64,000 bases of DNA. Source: Coturnix japonica (Eukaryota; Chordata; Aves; Galliformes; Phasianidae). The stretch lies in NCBI RefSeq assembly GCF_001577835.2, contig NC_029543.1, forward strand, positions 1,052,460 to 1,116,459, in the 5' to 3' direction. Below the pieces are notes generated by a model, which worked only from the letters and a program-made list of their open reading frames with translations, had not been told where the DNA came from and ran no database searches. Below, piece by piece: positions 13,301 to 25,179 of the stretch. The number at the start of each line of letters is the position of its first letter. The first letter of the stretch is position 1. The position numbers were made by a program, and so were the translations under genes.

Positions 13301-15213
13301 TGATCCCTCTGCCCCCTCAGCCACTTCATGCTGTATTAATAGATCTTGGCTTGAAACGTACAGTATTGCATCTGCTTATCAGACAGGTTTGCCTGCTTTG
13401 TGATAAGCAGACTGGTGTTTCCAGAGAGCTGTCACACTGCTTCAGAAGAGATACTATAAAAAGCTTTTCTTGCAGGGAAGCCTGCCCAGTACTGGGCACC
13501 CAGGGGGGAAAGGAGAGAGTGTGGAGGAAGAGATGGGGATGAAGAGTGCTGTCCCACTCCTGATGGGGACAAGGACATGCAGAAGGGGAAGCAGAAACCC
13601 AGAGAGTGCAGGGGGTAAGGTAAACAAAAAGGATTGCATAGGTGAAAACAAAGGAGGGAGGATTTTGTTCCCTCCTTGTATGCTCTCATCACTGCCTCTG
13701 TCATTACAGAGCCACTTAAAGGATGAAAAGGAAGCAGATGTTTGCTCTCATCTTGTCACCAGAGCAAAGAGGAGCCCCAGCTGCAACCCAGACACAATTT
13801 ATAAAGGATGACTTGGGAAAACACTCTGGGATTTGTGGCCTCAAGCTGCCCTAGAACTGCAGCAGCCTCAACACATATTCCATGGGTCCATCAAGTGGTA
13901 TGTGAGCCTGGAGCAGTGAGATTACCCTCACCTAACGTCCTGTAAAACAGGGAATGTATAATCTATCACTAAGATTAAAATAAGGCACTAGGAAAAAAAA
14001 AAGCCTTTTGATGAAAAACCATTCAACAACGGCGGCTATGTGCCCAATCCTTGCTCAACCACCCCAGCTGCAATTCCCTGCATTGTTCAAAACCGCAGCC
14101 TTGAGTTTACACGAGACGTTGTTTACCTTCTGAATCTCGTTACATCTCTGCTGACATGTAAAGGCCTTCAACGTTGGGCTGCTGTTTCCCACATACATAA
14201 TTACAGCTTATGACTGTAATACCTTAATCTTTTCCCTGCATAAAATAAATACACTGATCTGGAGCCTGTGCATGAGGCACATGAATCCTGCTGCATTGAT
14301 GGACTGCCTGGGCAAACTGCTCTGGCCAAAATCAGCGGCTTGTTGAAAACGTTGGCCTTTAATCTCCATGCCTCCAACTGCTAAGAGAAGATAGCAGCGT
14401 CTCACCCTCTTGAAAGGGTGTTGTGAGGATTATGTACTTACTACCTCAGCAGTGTGAAAGTGTTGAGTATTGCTAGCAGCCTGACACTGCTTGTTCAGGA
14501 TGCAAGGAGCCTAAAAAAGCATTTTGACAGTGAGAGGGGCCCGTGGGGCAGCCTGACCTGTGGGATGGGGAAGAGATTGGCTGCAAGCCCTGGCACCACC
14601 GGGGCTGAACCCAGCCCATTGCCTACCCCTGTTCCAGATCTAGGACAGCACAGATGTACAGTGAGCCCAGGGGCTCAGGGCTGCATTGCATTTTACAAGT
14701 TACATTGCAAGCCACAATATCACGGTGCAAAACACTTGTGCCTCCAGCAGAGACCTCCATCTCTGTACATGCATCTCTGTACAGTCCTCCTACATGCAAA
14801 GCCTCTGCTTACACAAAGGTGCCTCACTGCAGCTGAGTGGGAGAGCATTGCTTCCATGTGCCCTTCTGCCTCCCAAGCCTCTAGGTGGCCGCCATCCTAC
14901 ACAAGACCCCAACCACCTGGAATTCCACACAAAGTCAAGGAGCATAACATTTGGGAGCAAAACTCATCCTTTCCTCATAGGTCAAAGGAAAACACCTGCA
15001 AGAGCAGCAGTAGGCGTCCGGCTGCATTACACACATCAGAGCAGAGGTCAGGATGCTTCCACCCCCTCCCCAGCACAACATCAACCCTTGGGGTCAGGCA
15101 GATCCAGCTCCCTCCTTGCTCCTACCTTGCGACTGGAACATGTAACCCCGAAAACTGCAGACGGTGCTGGTGAAGGTGACAGTCCATATGAGAAGCCTCC
15201 AAGCGATGGCCAT
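1204..15213 (-). CDS. ADAMTS10: ADAMTS10, 5' part (coding exons 1-9, partial gene)
   Basis: Secreted zinc metalloprotease of the ADAMTS family that acts on fibrillin microfibrils in extracellular matrix. Coding exons on the - strand are 15213-15126, 11621-11257, 7187-7028, 6513-6296, 5079-4996, 4534-4389, 2465-2422, 1549-1444 and 1350-1204. All junctions are GT-AG and the phases join without a break, giving about 452 residues. Order: signal peptide (about 1-22), prodomain (to 240), a PLKR/S processing site at 240/241, then the metalloprotease domain from about 246 with HEIGHTFGMNHD (399-410) and Met-turn M427. Disintegrin, TSP1, spacer and PLAC regions lie beyond the left edge. Words such as [12 protein letters not shown] and [14 protein letters not shown] match ADAMTS10 rather than its sister ADAMTS6 as I recall them. 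The start ATG at 15213 has A at -3 and G at +4. No break is seen. Confidence 0.95.
1444..1549 (-). CDS. ADAMTS10: ADAMTS10 coding exon 8 (first half of zinc site)
   Basis: Encodes [20 protein letters not shown] through FTIAHEIGH, carrying the first two zinc-binding histidines and the catalytic glutamate (H399, E400, H403). Acceptor CCTTAG, donor GTGAGT, phase 1 to 2. Confidence 0.95.
2422..2465 (-). CDS. ADAMTS10: ADAMTS10 coding exon 7 (short)
   Basis: A 44-base exon encoding [15 protein letters not shown]. Acceptor TTTGCAG and donor GTAGGT, phase 2 to 1. It is found because its ends complete the codons left open by exons 6 and 8. Confidence 0.94.
2466..4388 (-). other. ADAMTS10 intron 6
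   Basis: A 1.9 kb intron between exons 6 and 7. It holds a small CpG cluster near 3800-3860 and nothing else I can name. Confidence 0.6.
4389..4534 (-). CDS. ADAMTS10: ADAMTS10 coding exon 6
   Basis: Encodes [20 protein letters not shown] ... [19 protein letters not shown]. Donor GTAAGG, phase 0 to 2. The [18 protein letters not shown] block is shared only by the ADAMTS6/10 pair. Confidence 0.96.
4677..4790 (-). repeat. CR1 LINE 3' fragment
   Basis: Reads as the reverse complement of a CR1 3' end: a tail (TAGAATCATTAAG), then GGAAAAGACATCTAAGATC and AAGTCCAAC. Lies in ADAMTS10 intron 5. Confidence 0.9.
4996..5079 (-). CDS. ADAMTS10: ADAMTS10 coding exon 5
   Basis: An 84-base exon encoding 28 residues from [17 protein letters not shown] to LTEDQ. 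The length and phase (0 to 0) equal the corresponding stretch of human ADAMTS10. Confidence 0.96.
5080..6295 (-). other. ADAMTS10 intron 4
   Basis: A 1.2 kb intron between exons 4 and 5. No exon-like match or repeat recognised. Confidence 0.6.
6296..6513 (-). CDS. ADAMTS10: ADAMTS10 coding exon 4 (processing site, start of protease domain)
   Basis: Encodes [17 protein letters not shown], then [20 protein letters not shown] and [18 protein letters not shown]. The pro/mature boundary is R240/S241. The site is LKR, not RxKR. Acceptor CTTCAG and donor GTAAGTG, phase 1 to 0. Confidence 0.96.
7028..7187 (-). CDS. ADAMTS10: ADAMTS10 coding exon 3 (prodomain)
   Basis: Encodes [16 protein letters not shown] ... 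[20 protein letters not shown], the conserved second half of the prodomain with the cysteine-switch-like AACGV region. Acceptor TTTTCACAG, donor GTATCTG, phase 0 to 1. Confidence 0.95.
7188..11256 (-). other. ADAMTS10 intron 2
   Basis: A 4.1 kb intron. It contains a CR1 copy (9152-9435) and a short CpG-rich patch at about 8220-8350. No further exon is recognised. Confidence 0.6.
9152..9435 (-). repeat. CR1 LINE 3' fragment
   Basis: A longer copy. It has the tail AGAGTCATAGAATCATTATGG, then AAAAGACCTCTCACATC, CACCTCCAGGGACGGTGACC, AGAAGAAATTGTTCCTAATAT and CCAACCCAAATCTCCCTTGG, all in the order of an inverted CR1 3' region. Confidence 0.93.
11257..11621 (-). CDS. ADAMTS10: ADAMTS10 coding exon 2 (prodomain)
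   Basis: Encodes [15 protein letters not shown] through AISNCNGL, about 121 residues of prodomain including an NLT glycosylation sequon. Acceptor CCCCAG and donor GTGAGT fit, with phase 1 in and phase 0 out. The basic stretch [11 protein letters not shown] in this exon could be an internal prodomain cleavage site. Confidence 0.95.
11622..15125 (-). other. ADAMTS10 intron 1
   Basis: A 3.5 kb intron between the signal-peptide exon and the first prodomain exon. It holds a short TTCC run near 13270 and no recognised gene or LINE. Confidence 0.6.
15126..15213 (-). CDS. ADAMTS10: ADAMTS10 coding exon 1 (signal peptide)
   Basis: Begins [14 protein letters not shown], a hydrophobic signal peptide, and ends in SQ at a GTAGG donor, phase 1. 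The human protein has FRSQ at the same place before DEFLSSL. The reading frame also stays open upstream to an ATG at 15297, but that would put 28 non-hydrophobic residues before the signal peptide, so the 15213 start is preferred. Confidence 0.85.
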
Positions 15214-17440
15214 AGTTAGCGACGCTTGTCTCAGTGCAGGGAATATTGTACCAGCTGGAAGGGCGCTGTCCCCACATGTCTCTCTCTCGACCCCCACTTA
15301 TGTAGAGACAGGAGTCCTCGGTTCCTCCACAGGCATCCTCAGCCAATCCCCAAAGCAGCAAGGCCGACAGTGGCTTTGCAGCACGCTGAGCTCAAGTGCA
15401 ATTGGAGCCAACATGGGCTAATTGGAGTCAAAGGTTCTTGGTGGCATTGCCCCTGCAGGAGAAAGAGTGACAAATGAATGGGAGAGGAGAGGGAATGGAG
15501 AGGAAAGAGGGAGGGGATGGAATAGAAGGATGTGAGGGAGAAAACAGTGCAACAAGGGAATCCAGGACTTTGAGAAGAGTGAGCCTAAGAGAGATGGAAA
15601 GAAAGAGAAAGGATGGGGAGGAAAGAATGGGAAGAAAATGCAAATGTAATTAGCTGTCAGATTACAGCATCAGAAAGCCAAGTTACCCTGCTGTCTGAGC
15701 ACTCTGCTCAGTACAGCCTTGCAACACTCCAGCAGCCTGAAGGGGGATGAGGGGGCTGGTGTCTGCTTTACACTGCAGGAGGGAAGGAGGCTCAAAATAA
15801 ACGGGAACCTTTTGTCCTGCTGCCAATGCCCACAATGCCCACAAGGAAGAATGAATGGTTACCTGATCTCAGTTACCTGATTTCTTAAAAAGGAAAATAC
15901 AAAATGAAAGCATTAAGGGAGGGAGCAAGAAGTGATCTAAAACCCCTATTTCCATTTCCGTGGCTTTAGTACACGCTTTAATGATCATCACTGCATTGAG
16001 AGAAAAGCACTTGCTCTCTGTGAACATTAGCTAAGCCTAGAAAAGTGATTCAAAACAAGGAACCCATTCAGCGAATGGCTTCATACTCACCCTTACCCTC
16101 AGCTCTATCCACAAATGGATCATGAGATTCCAATTGTATTTGTTATTTAAAATGATTTGCTAATTGCTTCAGTGAAAGATTTTTGGCTTGCAGATAATTT
16201 CCACTCAGTCTGAGGCAATTATACAGAACTCACATAGAGCTGGAGAGTTGCATAAAGCCTGTGGTTTTCACTTCTATCCAGCGATCGGATGACGTATACA
16301 ATGAATATGGCACATATCTCCTGCCTGGAGAATCCCAAGTATCTGAAGAGCTATGCTCTGCCTGGGAGAAGGCACTGAGCACAACACAGATGTTTCCATA
16401 GAGCACTGTGGAGAGGTGATGGATGAGCCCATCCCAAAGCCTGGCTTCAGCTCTGCAGCAGCTTCAGAGCCTGAGCATCACAGGATAGGCTCAAGAAAGG
16501 TGCACTTGGGAACATGCACAAGGTTTGGCTGGAGATGGAAGGATGGTGGGTTTTGCAAAGGCACCAACAGCAACGGCCTCTGTGTGATCTTCATCCCAGC
16601 AAGGAAACACTTGGAATAACCAAGTCAACCAATATCAACCATTGCCTCACTCTGTTCTGGTGCATTTTGAAAAGCAAAGCCTAACTACCAGCCAGGCTCC
16701 ATCCCTCCTCATGGAGGATCATGGAGGGATCACCTCTTTCCCTCAAGGTAGTCAGTAACATACTTCTAGTTCTGCTCTCCCCTCTTTGATATGCCTGCAC
16801 AGGAGAGGCATGAGAATAAATCAGACCCACAGCCACTGCCTCAAAGACCGCACAAACCATCACCAACCACAAGAACCAAGTGGAGATCAACCCTCTAAAT
16901 CCCCTCTCGAGCTGCTCTTGCTCAGCACACGGAAGCAGGAAGCAAAGCCGGGAGGCTTGGCAGGGCTTTTTGCCCTCTGCCACCACGACATGGAGATGCT
17001 GATGTGAGTATTGCAGGTCTCAGTGACCACAGCGGCTCAGTGCAGGCTGTCCCCTGCAGGGAGGGCAAGGCGAGGGCAGCAGTAGTGCAGGCTGGCTCGT
17101 CCCCGTTCCCTGCAGGAAGCAAACTGAGAAAAGCAGAAGGCGAAACCAAAGCCCAGCGTGCTGCAGCGCTCTCCTAAGTCAGCATTTTTCAGAATCTATT
17201 AAAGCTTGAGATTCCAGCTCTCCAATTCTGTCACCACTCCAAGGTCTGCGGACAGAAAGCTGCTCAGCTGAAGTGTATTTTCTCTTGAGCTTTCTACTAC
17301 TCATTTTTTTTGTGTTTTTCAGCTGTCGAACTAGCTTCCTCCAGGATGTCATTATTTCCTGTCCTACCTCCTCCCCACGACCCCAAAAGGCAGCAGCAAC
17401 CTCTCCTCCCCTCTGCCCACCCTGCGCAGCCCCCAACCCC
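15214..17440. other. Upstream flank of ADAMTS10 exon 1
   Basis: Should contain ADAMTS10 5' UTR and possibly an upstream non-coding exon, but no boundary can be fixed. A purine-rich GGGA/GGAAAG patch lies at 15470-15640. No coding match. Confidence 0.4.
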
Positions 17441-17449
17441 AATCGCTGT

Positions 17450-18030
17450 GAGCCCGCAGCCCCCTGACCTCAGGAAGGAGCTCCGGTCCGAGCGCCACGT
17501 GTTCGGAATTACAGCTGCAACGTTCCCGTAAGCTGCTGGTGGGGGGGAAGGGCTCCTGCTCTGATTCCTACACACAGCAAAGGGAACACGCATCCCATTG
17601 ACTTCCGAGACCCCAAGGAGGCTGTACCATGCACAAGACAGACCCAAAACACGGAAAAGAGAGGAAGTAAGCGGCAAAGGCGAGTGCTCCGTGGCATCTT
17701 CAGCATGTACAAAGTTTTCCATAACCTCACTTTTCACATTTTGCTTCCGAAAGGGCAGCGATCAAGTCACACTTGGGGACCCAACTGCCTTGCATTGGGA
17801 CGGACCGGCTATAATTGAATGAGGCCCAGGGTATGGGGTCACCTCTCCCGGTCTCGTGCCTCCCTCGCTTGGGCCGGTTGCGATTTGCTCCTTCCCGAGG
17901 AATTCGTTGTCCTTGGCAGGGGCCCCAAGAGCGGCTGACGCTCCCGGATCCCTGTGCCAAGGTGGCTTCACTGCATGAACCCGTGGGCTGAGCCGCCGGC
18001 ACGCGGAGCTGCTGCCTGCCCTGGGGACAG
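17450..18030 (-). promoter_or_regulatory. CpG-rich stretch, candidate ADAMTS10 promoter
   Basis: This stretch is richer in CpG than the sequence on either side (for example CGGTCCGAGCGCCACGTG and CCGCCGGCACGCGGAG). It includes a CACGTG E-box at 17496-17501. It lies 2.2-2.8 kb upstream of the ADAMTS10 signal-peptide exon, where a first exon and promoter would be expected. The strand assignment is inference and no splice donor could be fixed. Confidence 0.4.
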
Positions 18031-21000
18031 CGGGGACATAGAGCAAGGACTGCAGATAGGTGATGGGGCTCAAGCGGGTGGCTGGGCTCAAGGTTTCCTC
18101 TTCCGACACCAAAAACACTCAAAAAAATAGGGGGGGAGGAAGCAGGGGGGTTAAAATTCAAGCTGGAAGAAAGGAAAGAAAAGAGAAAAAAGAAAAACAG
18201 ATGACAACTGTTACTAATTTCAACATCGGGGCTGCAGACAGAATTCCCTGAAAGCCTGGCTTTTTGGCTGGTGAGGCAGCTTTATGGGAAGGTAATAGGA
18301 AGCAGATGGGCCCTGGTCAGGGCCAAGAGGAAGGTTCAAGGTGCCTCCTAGTGCAGAAAAGAGGAATTTAAATACTTTTAAAGATGCAGAGCCCGGCGGG
18401 TTCCAGGTTTCTCATCCAACTTTTGCAAATGATGAGCTCAGGTGTCCTTTTCCCTTTTTGAGAGAGAAATAAATACAAACACAGATCTCTGCTTCCAGCA
18501 TTCCCCAGCGGGAGGAAATACTTGCAGTGCACCCCCTTCCCCTCCCCAGCCTTTCCACCAATACATCCTCCCCAGTGTGCAGTGAGAGCGGGGCTGTGAG
18601 GCAGCTTCACCCAGCAGAGTGATTCTGAGCTCTGCTATAAGTGACAGCATTAACAAATGAATGAAAGCTGCTGTGCTTTGACAACAGCATACAGTGCTCA
18701 TAGGAGGGATAGTCCCAGGGTGAGGGGCTGACATGGGATTTATATGACTTGGCTCTATCACCTACATCTTGCATCACTTGAGCAAGGCATTCTAAGCTCA
18801 AAATGCTCTGATCCCTGGGCACTCACTGTCCCTAAGTCTGGTGCTTCTGTGGATCTGGTGTTTGCTGTAAACCAGAGCTAATGGCCTTTCCCATCAACAC
18901 CAAGGATGTGATGCCAGCTGCAGCCCCAACCCAACCACCAGCATAACATCACATGCCCTGCAAGAAGCACAGCCCAGCTGCAGTGTGTGGCTCTACAAAT
19001 GCAAAGACCCCTCAGACATGCCCACTGCTCACACGGACCTCACAGTGCCTGTAGCTCATGGAGTTTGATCCCCAAATGGCCAGGTTTTCCATAAAAACAG
19101 CCCTCTTTTCACCTGCTTTTGCTGCTACACGGAGGCCCACAAGTTTTGGCTGGAAACCCTTGGCTGAAATCTGTTCTGCAAATACTGCCACAGGGCAGAA
19201 GGAGAACTCCGTGTGGTCTCCACCGACTGTCCTGACTTCAACCTATGCTGCTCTGCTCAGGGACACAGCCTAATGCAAACCACCACATCCCTTCCACTTG
19301 TGACCTGCAAAGTTGAGTGCTGCTGGAGACAGCAAGAGGGATACCCAGAACACCGTCCTCATTTCCATATGCCTACAAGTGTGAGCACACACAGGTGGCT
19401 CAGATAAAGTGCAAGTGTGGAGGAAATTATTTAATTGAGGATTGGAATGCTTTAAAAGCCCTGCTGAGCTTTGCTAAGCAGCTCTGCTTGGGTCTCCTTC
19501 CTGCATTGCTTGCAGCTGACCCTACAGCAATTCCCATTTACCAGAAAGGAACCCAACCTGAGATCTCTCCCAATGCTAAAACTCTTTGCAATGATTCTCA
19601 TTTTCTACTTTAGCCCCTGTTGTTTGCTTGACCATTGTGCATGGCCCCTCACCATGGGTGAGAGGGGATATTTTCTTCTGTCATGTCCCCAAATCACCTC
19701 TACCTCCTTGATCTCCCTGGGCTCTGTGCACCCCAAACTTTTGACATCCACAAATTCCTCCCTCTTGGAAGCTGCCTGTTTGCTCCCCAGAGTCAGGATG
19801 AATTCCCATAGTGTGCAAACATCTCCCATTACCCAGCAGGTACCTGTAGGATGGACTGCTCCCACTCTGTTTGCTGCATGTCCTGCAGTGGGATGTGAGG
19901 GTGCAGAGCTTCCTGACACCTCCCAGCCATGAATGAGAGGCAGCCCTGATGTTCCCAACAAATATCTGCAGGGATTGCTCAGCTGGAAACCTGCTGATTT
20001 GCAGATGGCAGAAACTGTTTTGCAATCAGCCTGCCAGACTGACAAGGTTTCCACTGGGAAGTCATTCCTCTGCTATGGAATAAAGTTATGGGTTAAAAAC
20101 AGGAGAACTCAGCGTTAGCTGTCAGCTCACTGCTAGGACCACGAGTGGCAGAATGGGAAAAATGGGTTAAAAATCACAGATCTGCAGAACTGAAAACAAG
20201 ATCTTGAACCTCAATCAGCTCCAAGATGGGCCTCTCTGGGGGCATGGAAGGCAAAGAATTCGAAACAAACATGCAGTTATCATCATTCACCATAAAACAG
20301 CAGCTTGTAGCCATGGGATGGTCAGTGCTCTGCAGCAACCCATTCAGATCCACTTGTATCTATCCCTGTGCTTCCCTACACAGCAGAGACAGAACTTTGC
20401 CCCTTTCCACTGGCTCGGGGCACCCTCAGCACACCATCACAGCACACCCCACTCAATCCTTTGCAGGCACCAATCCCCACATTTTGGGTCACATTTGGAG
20501 TTTGCCTGGCTGAGAAAGTCTGATTCTGTGGAGTTAAAACGAGAACAAATCTCACCCAAAGGTGTCCATCAGCAGTGCCAGGATGCAAACTGACTCTGTC
20601 AGGCTGAACCCAAGCAGTGAGGGGTACAAACCCACATCTCCATCCCACTGCAGCACTGCAGGGCTGGGGATACCCTCACTGCCTTCCTACTGCCCCTGCT
20701 CTGTGCTGCGCCAGGCCCTGCCGTGCTCAAACTGGGCACACCCTCCATCCCTTTGTACAAGCAAAGCTTCATAGGGTTTTGGGCTCTCTCCAGTACTGTG
20801 TGGGAGTGTTTTTGTTTTTTTTTTTTTAAAAACACAAGAATTGTTTTACAGTCGAGAATGTTCAGGGCAATCTTAGTGAGGAAAGGAATGAATTGCCCCC
20901 CTCGCTTGTTCCAAAATCCAGTGGGATTATTCATTCCATCAGCAAAGGGGCAAAAGGAGCCCAATAGAAAGTGAAGGCACAGGAGTGGAGAGTTGGGAGC

Positions 21001-24000
21001 CCCAGCTTCCCTCTGACACCGACTGCTCTGCTTTCTGGAAATCCTATCTCTCTGTTACATAAGGATCTGGCCCTATCTGGAAAGCTGGGGTCACTGCACT
21101 TCTCCAAGTGTGGTAAAATGCTTGGAGGTCCTCAACAGGAAAGCGTTAGAGAAGTGCCAGCGTGTAGCATCATCAGGGAGGGGTGCTGGGCCTGCAGCAG
21201 TGCAAGCTGCAGGGCTGAGCCCAGACACTGCTGAACCAGCCCAAGGCAAGGTGCTACCAAGCAGCACAGCCTTGGACTTCTTCTCCTTTCAGGAGACGAC
21301 TCTACCAGTTCTCATGCAGGTCCGCTTTCAGACGGACTTATGCAATGGTTTGGAGCTGCTCCATGTGACCCAGACTTGCTGGCCCCCTGCCACCACTCTC
21401 CTTGCTGGCTTCAGCCACGGACAAAACAGCAGAAGTAAAAAAGACGGCCGAGCAGTTGTTAAAAGAAGAGCACTTTGTCTACTGCACGGCGACCTCGCCA
21501 ACTACACACATATACCACGCATGTAAGAACACATGCGATGGCCACATGCACAAGGCTGGGGCTGCCAGCTTTCATGCACAGCTGGGCAACCCCAGTGGGG
21601 TGGGTGGACATCACCTCTGTTACATGCAGGTCAGTGCTTGGCACCCACATACCCCTTTTAAGCTGCCTGCACGCTGTCATGCTCCACCAACAAATTTGGG
21701 TACTCCACGCACCCACGGTTTTGTATTTGGTTTTATGCTTGGTCCTGCCACTCTGGAACAAAGGATGACTGCAGTTGGAAGGCACTCATTGAGATCCCAC
21801 CCCCCACCCAGAACAGGGATAACAGAACGTGCTGTCTCACAAGCATATGTGGCTTCCTAAGGAGGAAGCTGCAACCCAAAGGCCACCCGGCACACTTATC
21901 TGTGCCTGACTGCGGTGGGAATAGAGAGATGCTTACCCTGATAGGGCTGAAGCAGTGATTCCATGCTGGTTTTGACCGAAGCCACTTTGGGGTGAAGTCT
22001 TGGGCCCTGCTAAGGTCAGTGTCACAATTCCCACAGTAAGGAGCCAGGATTTCACCCTCAGATTCAACTAGGAACAGGAATCTATGAATGACTGAGTTTA
22101 GAGAGATGTCTAGAACTGCACAGGAATTAATTTGGACTCCTTAAAAAAACGGAGCTACAATGGAAGAGTAGAAAACAATAGCAGCAATGGTGGTCTGGGA
22201 TGATCGAAAGGAATGCAGACACACCGAATACACAACCATGGCACATCCCAAGCATGTCTTTTCCCAGCCAGGGCAAATACAGAAGGCAGGAGAGCAGCAG
22301 AGCAGCTGGATGGACACCCTGCACTTAGCATGTGCCACTGACATTGCTCTACTGAAGTCAGATGGAGCAAAACTATTTTGGCACGGTTTCTCACTGGAGA
22401 GTCTCCCAAAGCTGGAATTGGTTGCAGACTTGATTTAAGGCACTCCCAGTAACCGAGATAGCAAGATTTGCCTGATGTTATTCCTTTACAAAACTTCCTT
22501 TGGTGTTGAAAAGTGAATCCATACCCAGGCTGGTGGTTTTGCTGTTTCTCACCCTGCAAGAGCTGCACGTGGGATCTGACCTCCTTGCAGATTCCCAGGA
22601 AATGGCTGCGACTCCTTGCCCTGCAAACATTTCCTACTGGCTATGGGGTCAAGCAAAGATCTTTTTGACTTACATGTCTTCAGCACATCTGAACTGACAT
22701 CATCCTAAGCACGAGGGAATCGTTTCTGAAAACTTGACAAATTCGGTCCAAATTCTGTTTGTTTTAAGTTAATTTGAGTTAACTGGAGACCTAGGCAGGA
22801 CAGGACGTGACAAACACATCCTGCGGTGTTTTTGGCTTCGAAAGAACTAATTGCTGGAAACTTGGCAAGAAAAGTGGTTTTTGGAGTTGGGGGTTTCAGA
22901 TAAGCTTGAGACGAGCGCTCTAACACAGCCACCCCCTGGGTGGGCCTGATGCAACCTGCACTGGAAGCCCTCCATGGAGCTGCTCCCTGGGCAGCAGAGC
23001 CCATGCAGACTCTGGATCAGCACTGCATGTAACACGCACATTGGGTGGCCTTGAGCCATCTGTGATAACATACAGGTTGGTAATTAAAAGGCCTCTCGCA
23101 TGACGAGTAGAAACTGTTTATGTTGAGCAGGCAACACGTACCCTTAGGGTTCCACTTGGCCCCATTGATTGCTCATTCAGTCCCGGCTTATCAGGGCATT
23201 CCTCTGCCAAGGGAAACAGCTCAGCCCCAAAGACTTATCTGGGGAAAGCATGATTTAGAGGAGATGACAGGACCTTTCCCATCACACCACCAAGCAGCTG
23301 CTGGGGGAACGCAACAGCAGACGCACCTACAGGCATTGGAGGTTTCACAAATAGAAAGGAGACAGAAAGTGGAGGGTGCTGCCGGTGGGGCCAGCCCAGA
23401 ACAATGGGATGGAGCAACCAAGGCAGCCAGCATGAGCCTTATATGGAGAAATTTCATGACACTGGAACCATCTCCCCAGCACTGAAGGAAGCCTCATTGG
23501 GTGAGGGTTTGAGCCAGTCCAGGCACGGCACTGCTAGGAATACCTGCACAGCCCAGCACAGCATCTCCCCTTCCATCATCTATAGTGTGATGGAGACAAA
23601 AAATGAGCAAAGACTCCAAAACTCTTCCTGCTATCACCACTCAGTCATGCAAGCTCTGCTAACAACAACACTGACGAACAGAATAAGAAACAGATCTCTG
23701 GTTTGGCTGACCCATCTCCAGCCAACCTGGGTATTGGTGTGGACCAGTACAGGGAAACAAAAGCTCACTGATATGCCCACAGTTGAGTGGAACAGCCCCC
23801 AAACAGGCCCAAAATGGTCAGCAATGTTGAATTTGGCCACCAAGCACGGTACCTGCCCCAATTGCTCCCTCTCTGATAGAGATTTATCAATGTTAGTTTA
23901 TAAAATCTTTCCTATTTATAGCACGGCTCCTCCAGCTCTAATGAGATAATCTCCTGGCGTTTCACCATCACTAATATTTACTTTGATGTCTAAAATAACA

Positions 24001-24160
24001 CATTCGGAGGGATTGATCTCCTTTAAAAAAGCCTTTTAAAAAAACCCTTTTAAAAAAGCCTTTAAAATACCATCAAAGCAGAGACCATGTACAGCCCACG
24101 CAGCAGGGCCAAACGATGCACACAGCTTAATGACTTTGCAGCTTTTTCAGGTCAGACAGT
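18031..24160. other. Spacer without recognised genes
   Basis: I see no protein match, tRNA or clear LINE here. Open frames are short and unrelated to known proteins. Homopolymer runs occur near 20815-20828 (T, then A). Confidence 0.5.
24021..24068. repeat. Short A/T-rich tandem repeat
   Basis: About three imperfect copies of a CCTTTTAAAAAAG-like unit in a row. Confidence 0.6.
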
Positions 24161-24670
24161 TTACAATCCCCCACCCGCACCACTCCTGCGGATGGAGAGC
24201 AAAAAAAGAGAGAGAGGAGCACAATCTGTGTTTATCCTCATGGAATGAGGACAGAGAAGAACGCTCCGCTCTGCTGCAACCACCACCGTAATGCTGGAAT
24301 TAAGAGCTTCCCCCCAACCCAGCAGCTCTGCTTTCAGAGCACCCAATTTCAGAGCAGCAAACATGCGACTGCAGCTCCACGCAATAAGAAGTGGAGAGGC
24401 GCAAGGAAAAGGGGGAGGTGAGCAGATGCCGACCGCCGCTGTCTGCAGACGCTTTGAAACACAACCCTGCGTTTTTAATGGAAACTCTGAATGTTGGAGA
24501 AGGGTGAACATGGTTTTCATTCTCATAAATGTTTTTTCCAGCATGCAACGCTCTTCGGGCTCATTCCTTCTCCAGGGAGACGGTTCTGATTTCAAAGAAC
24601 ATTCGCATTCCCTCCTCCCCAGACCACCCCACTCCGACCTCAAAGAGTTTTCTCTGCAAAGATTATTTTA

Positions 24671-24812
24671 AAGAGCGTTTTTACCTTCTCTAGCGTTTTC
24701 CCTTCTTTCTTCTTGTTTTTTCCCCCCCTTTTTAATTCTTTTTTTGTGTATGTGTGTTTTTTCTCCTCTTTTAATTTTTCCTTTTCCTTTTTTTTTTTCC
24801 TCTCCCAGCTGC
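24671..24812. repeat. Pyrimidine-rich low-complexity tract
   Basis: About 140 bases made almost wholly of T and C on +, ending next to TCTCCCAGCTGCGG. Confidence 0.85.
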
Positions 24813-25021
24813 GGCCAAAAGCTCTTCTCTCTCTCTCCCCCTCAGTCCTGTGAGTGTCAGAAAGTTTCCAGGCTGAGGGTTTATGTCGCCTTCCTCAATA
24901 ACCTCCTTCTGTCAGACCCAGGCAGTGCCGCAGCTACAGGCTTTGCTAAAAAGTCTCCCTTCAGGAAGTGAGCAGTAATAAGAGAGCGGCTCGGAGGCAG
25001 CATGTATAGGGGCTGCTCAAG

Positions 25022-25023
25022 AG

Positions 25024-25062
<39 letters not shown>

Positions 25063-25154
25063 AAAAAAGGGAGAAAAAAAACTTTGCTCAGGAATTTTGC
25101 CAGGATTATCCAAAAAGAAAAAAGAAAAAAAAAAAAAAAAGAAGAAAAAAAAAA
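25022..25154. repeat. Poly(A) low-complexity tract
   Basis: A run of about 40 A, then A-rich sequence with a few G, a short gap (25081-25118), and a second A-rich run. Reading frames across it (poly-Lys or poly-Phe) are artefacts. It lies 0.2 kb after the pyrimidine tract. Confidence 0.9.
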
Positions 25155-25179
25155 TCCCAAACCCACAGGGCTGTAAAGT

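Noticed and set aside
14454-15173. 239-residue open frame on +
   Set aside because: No family resemblance, low-complexity Pro/Ser/His composition, and it overlaps ADAMTS10 signal-peptide exon 1 on the other strand.
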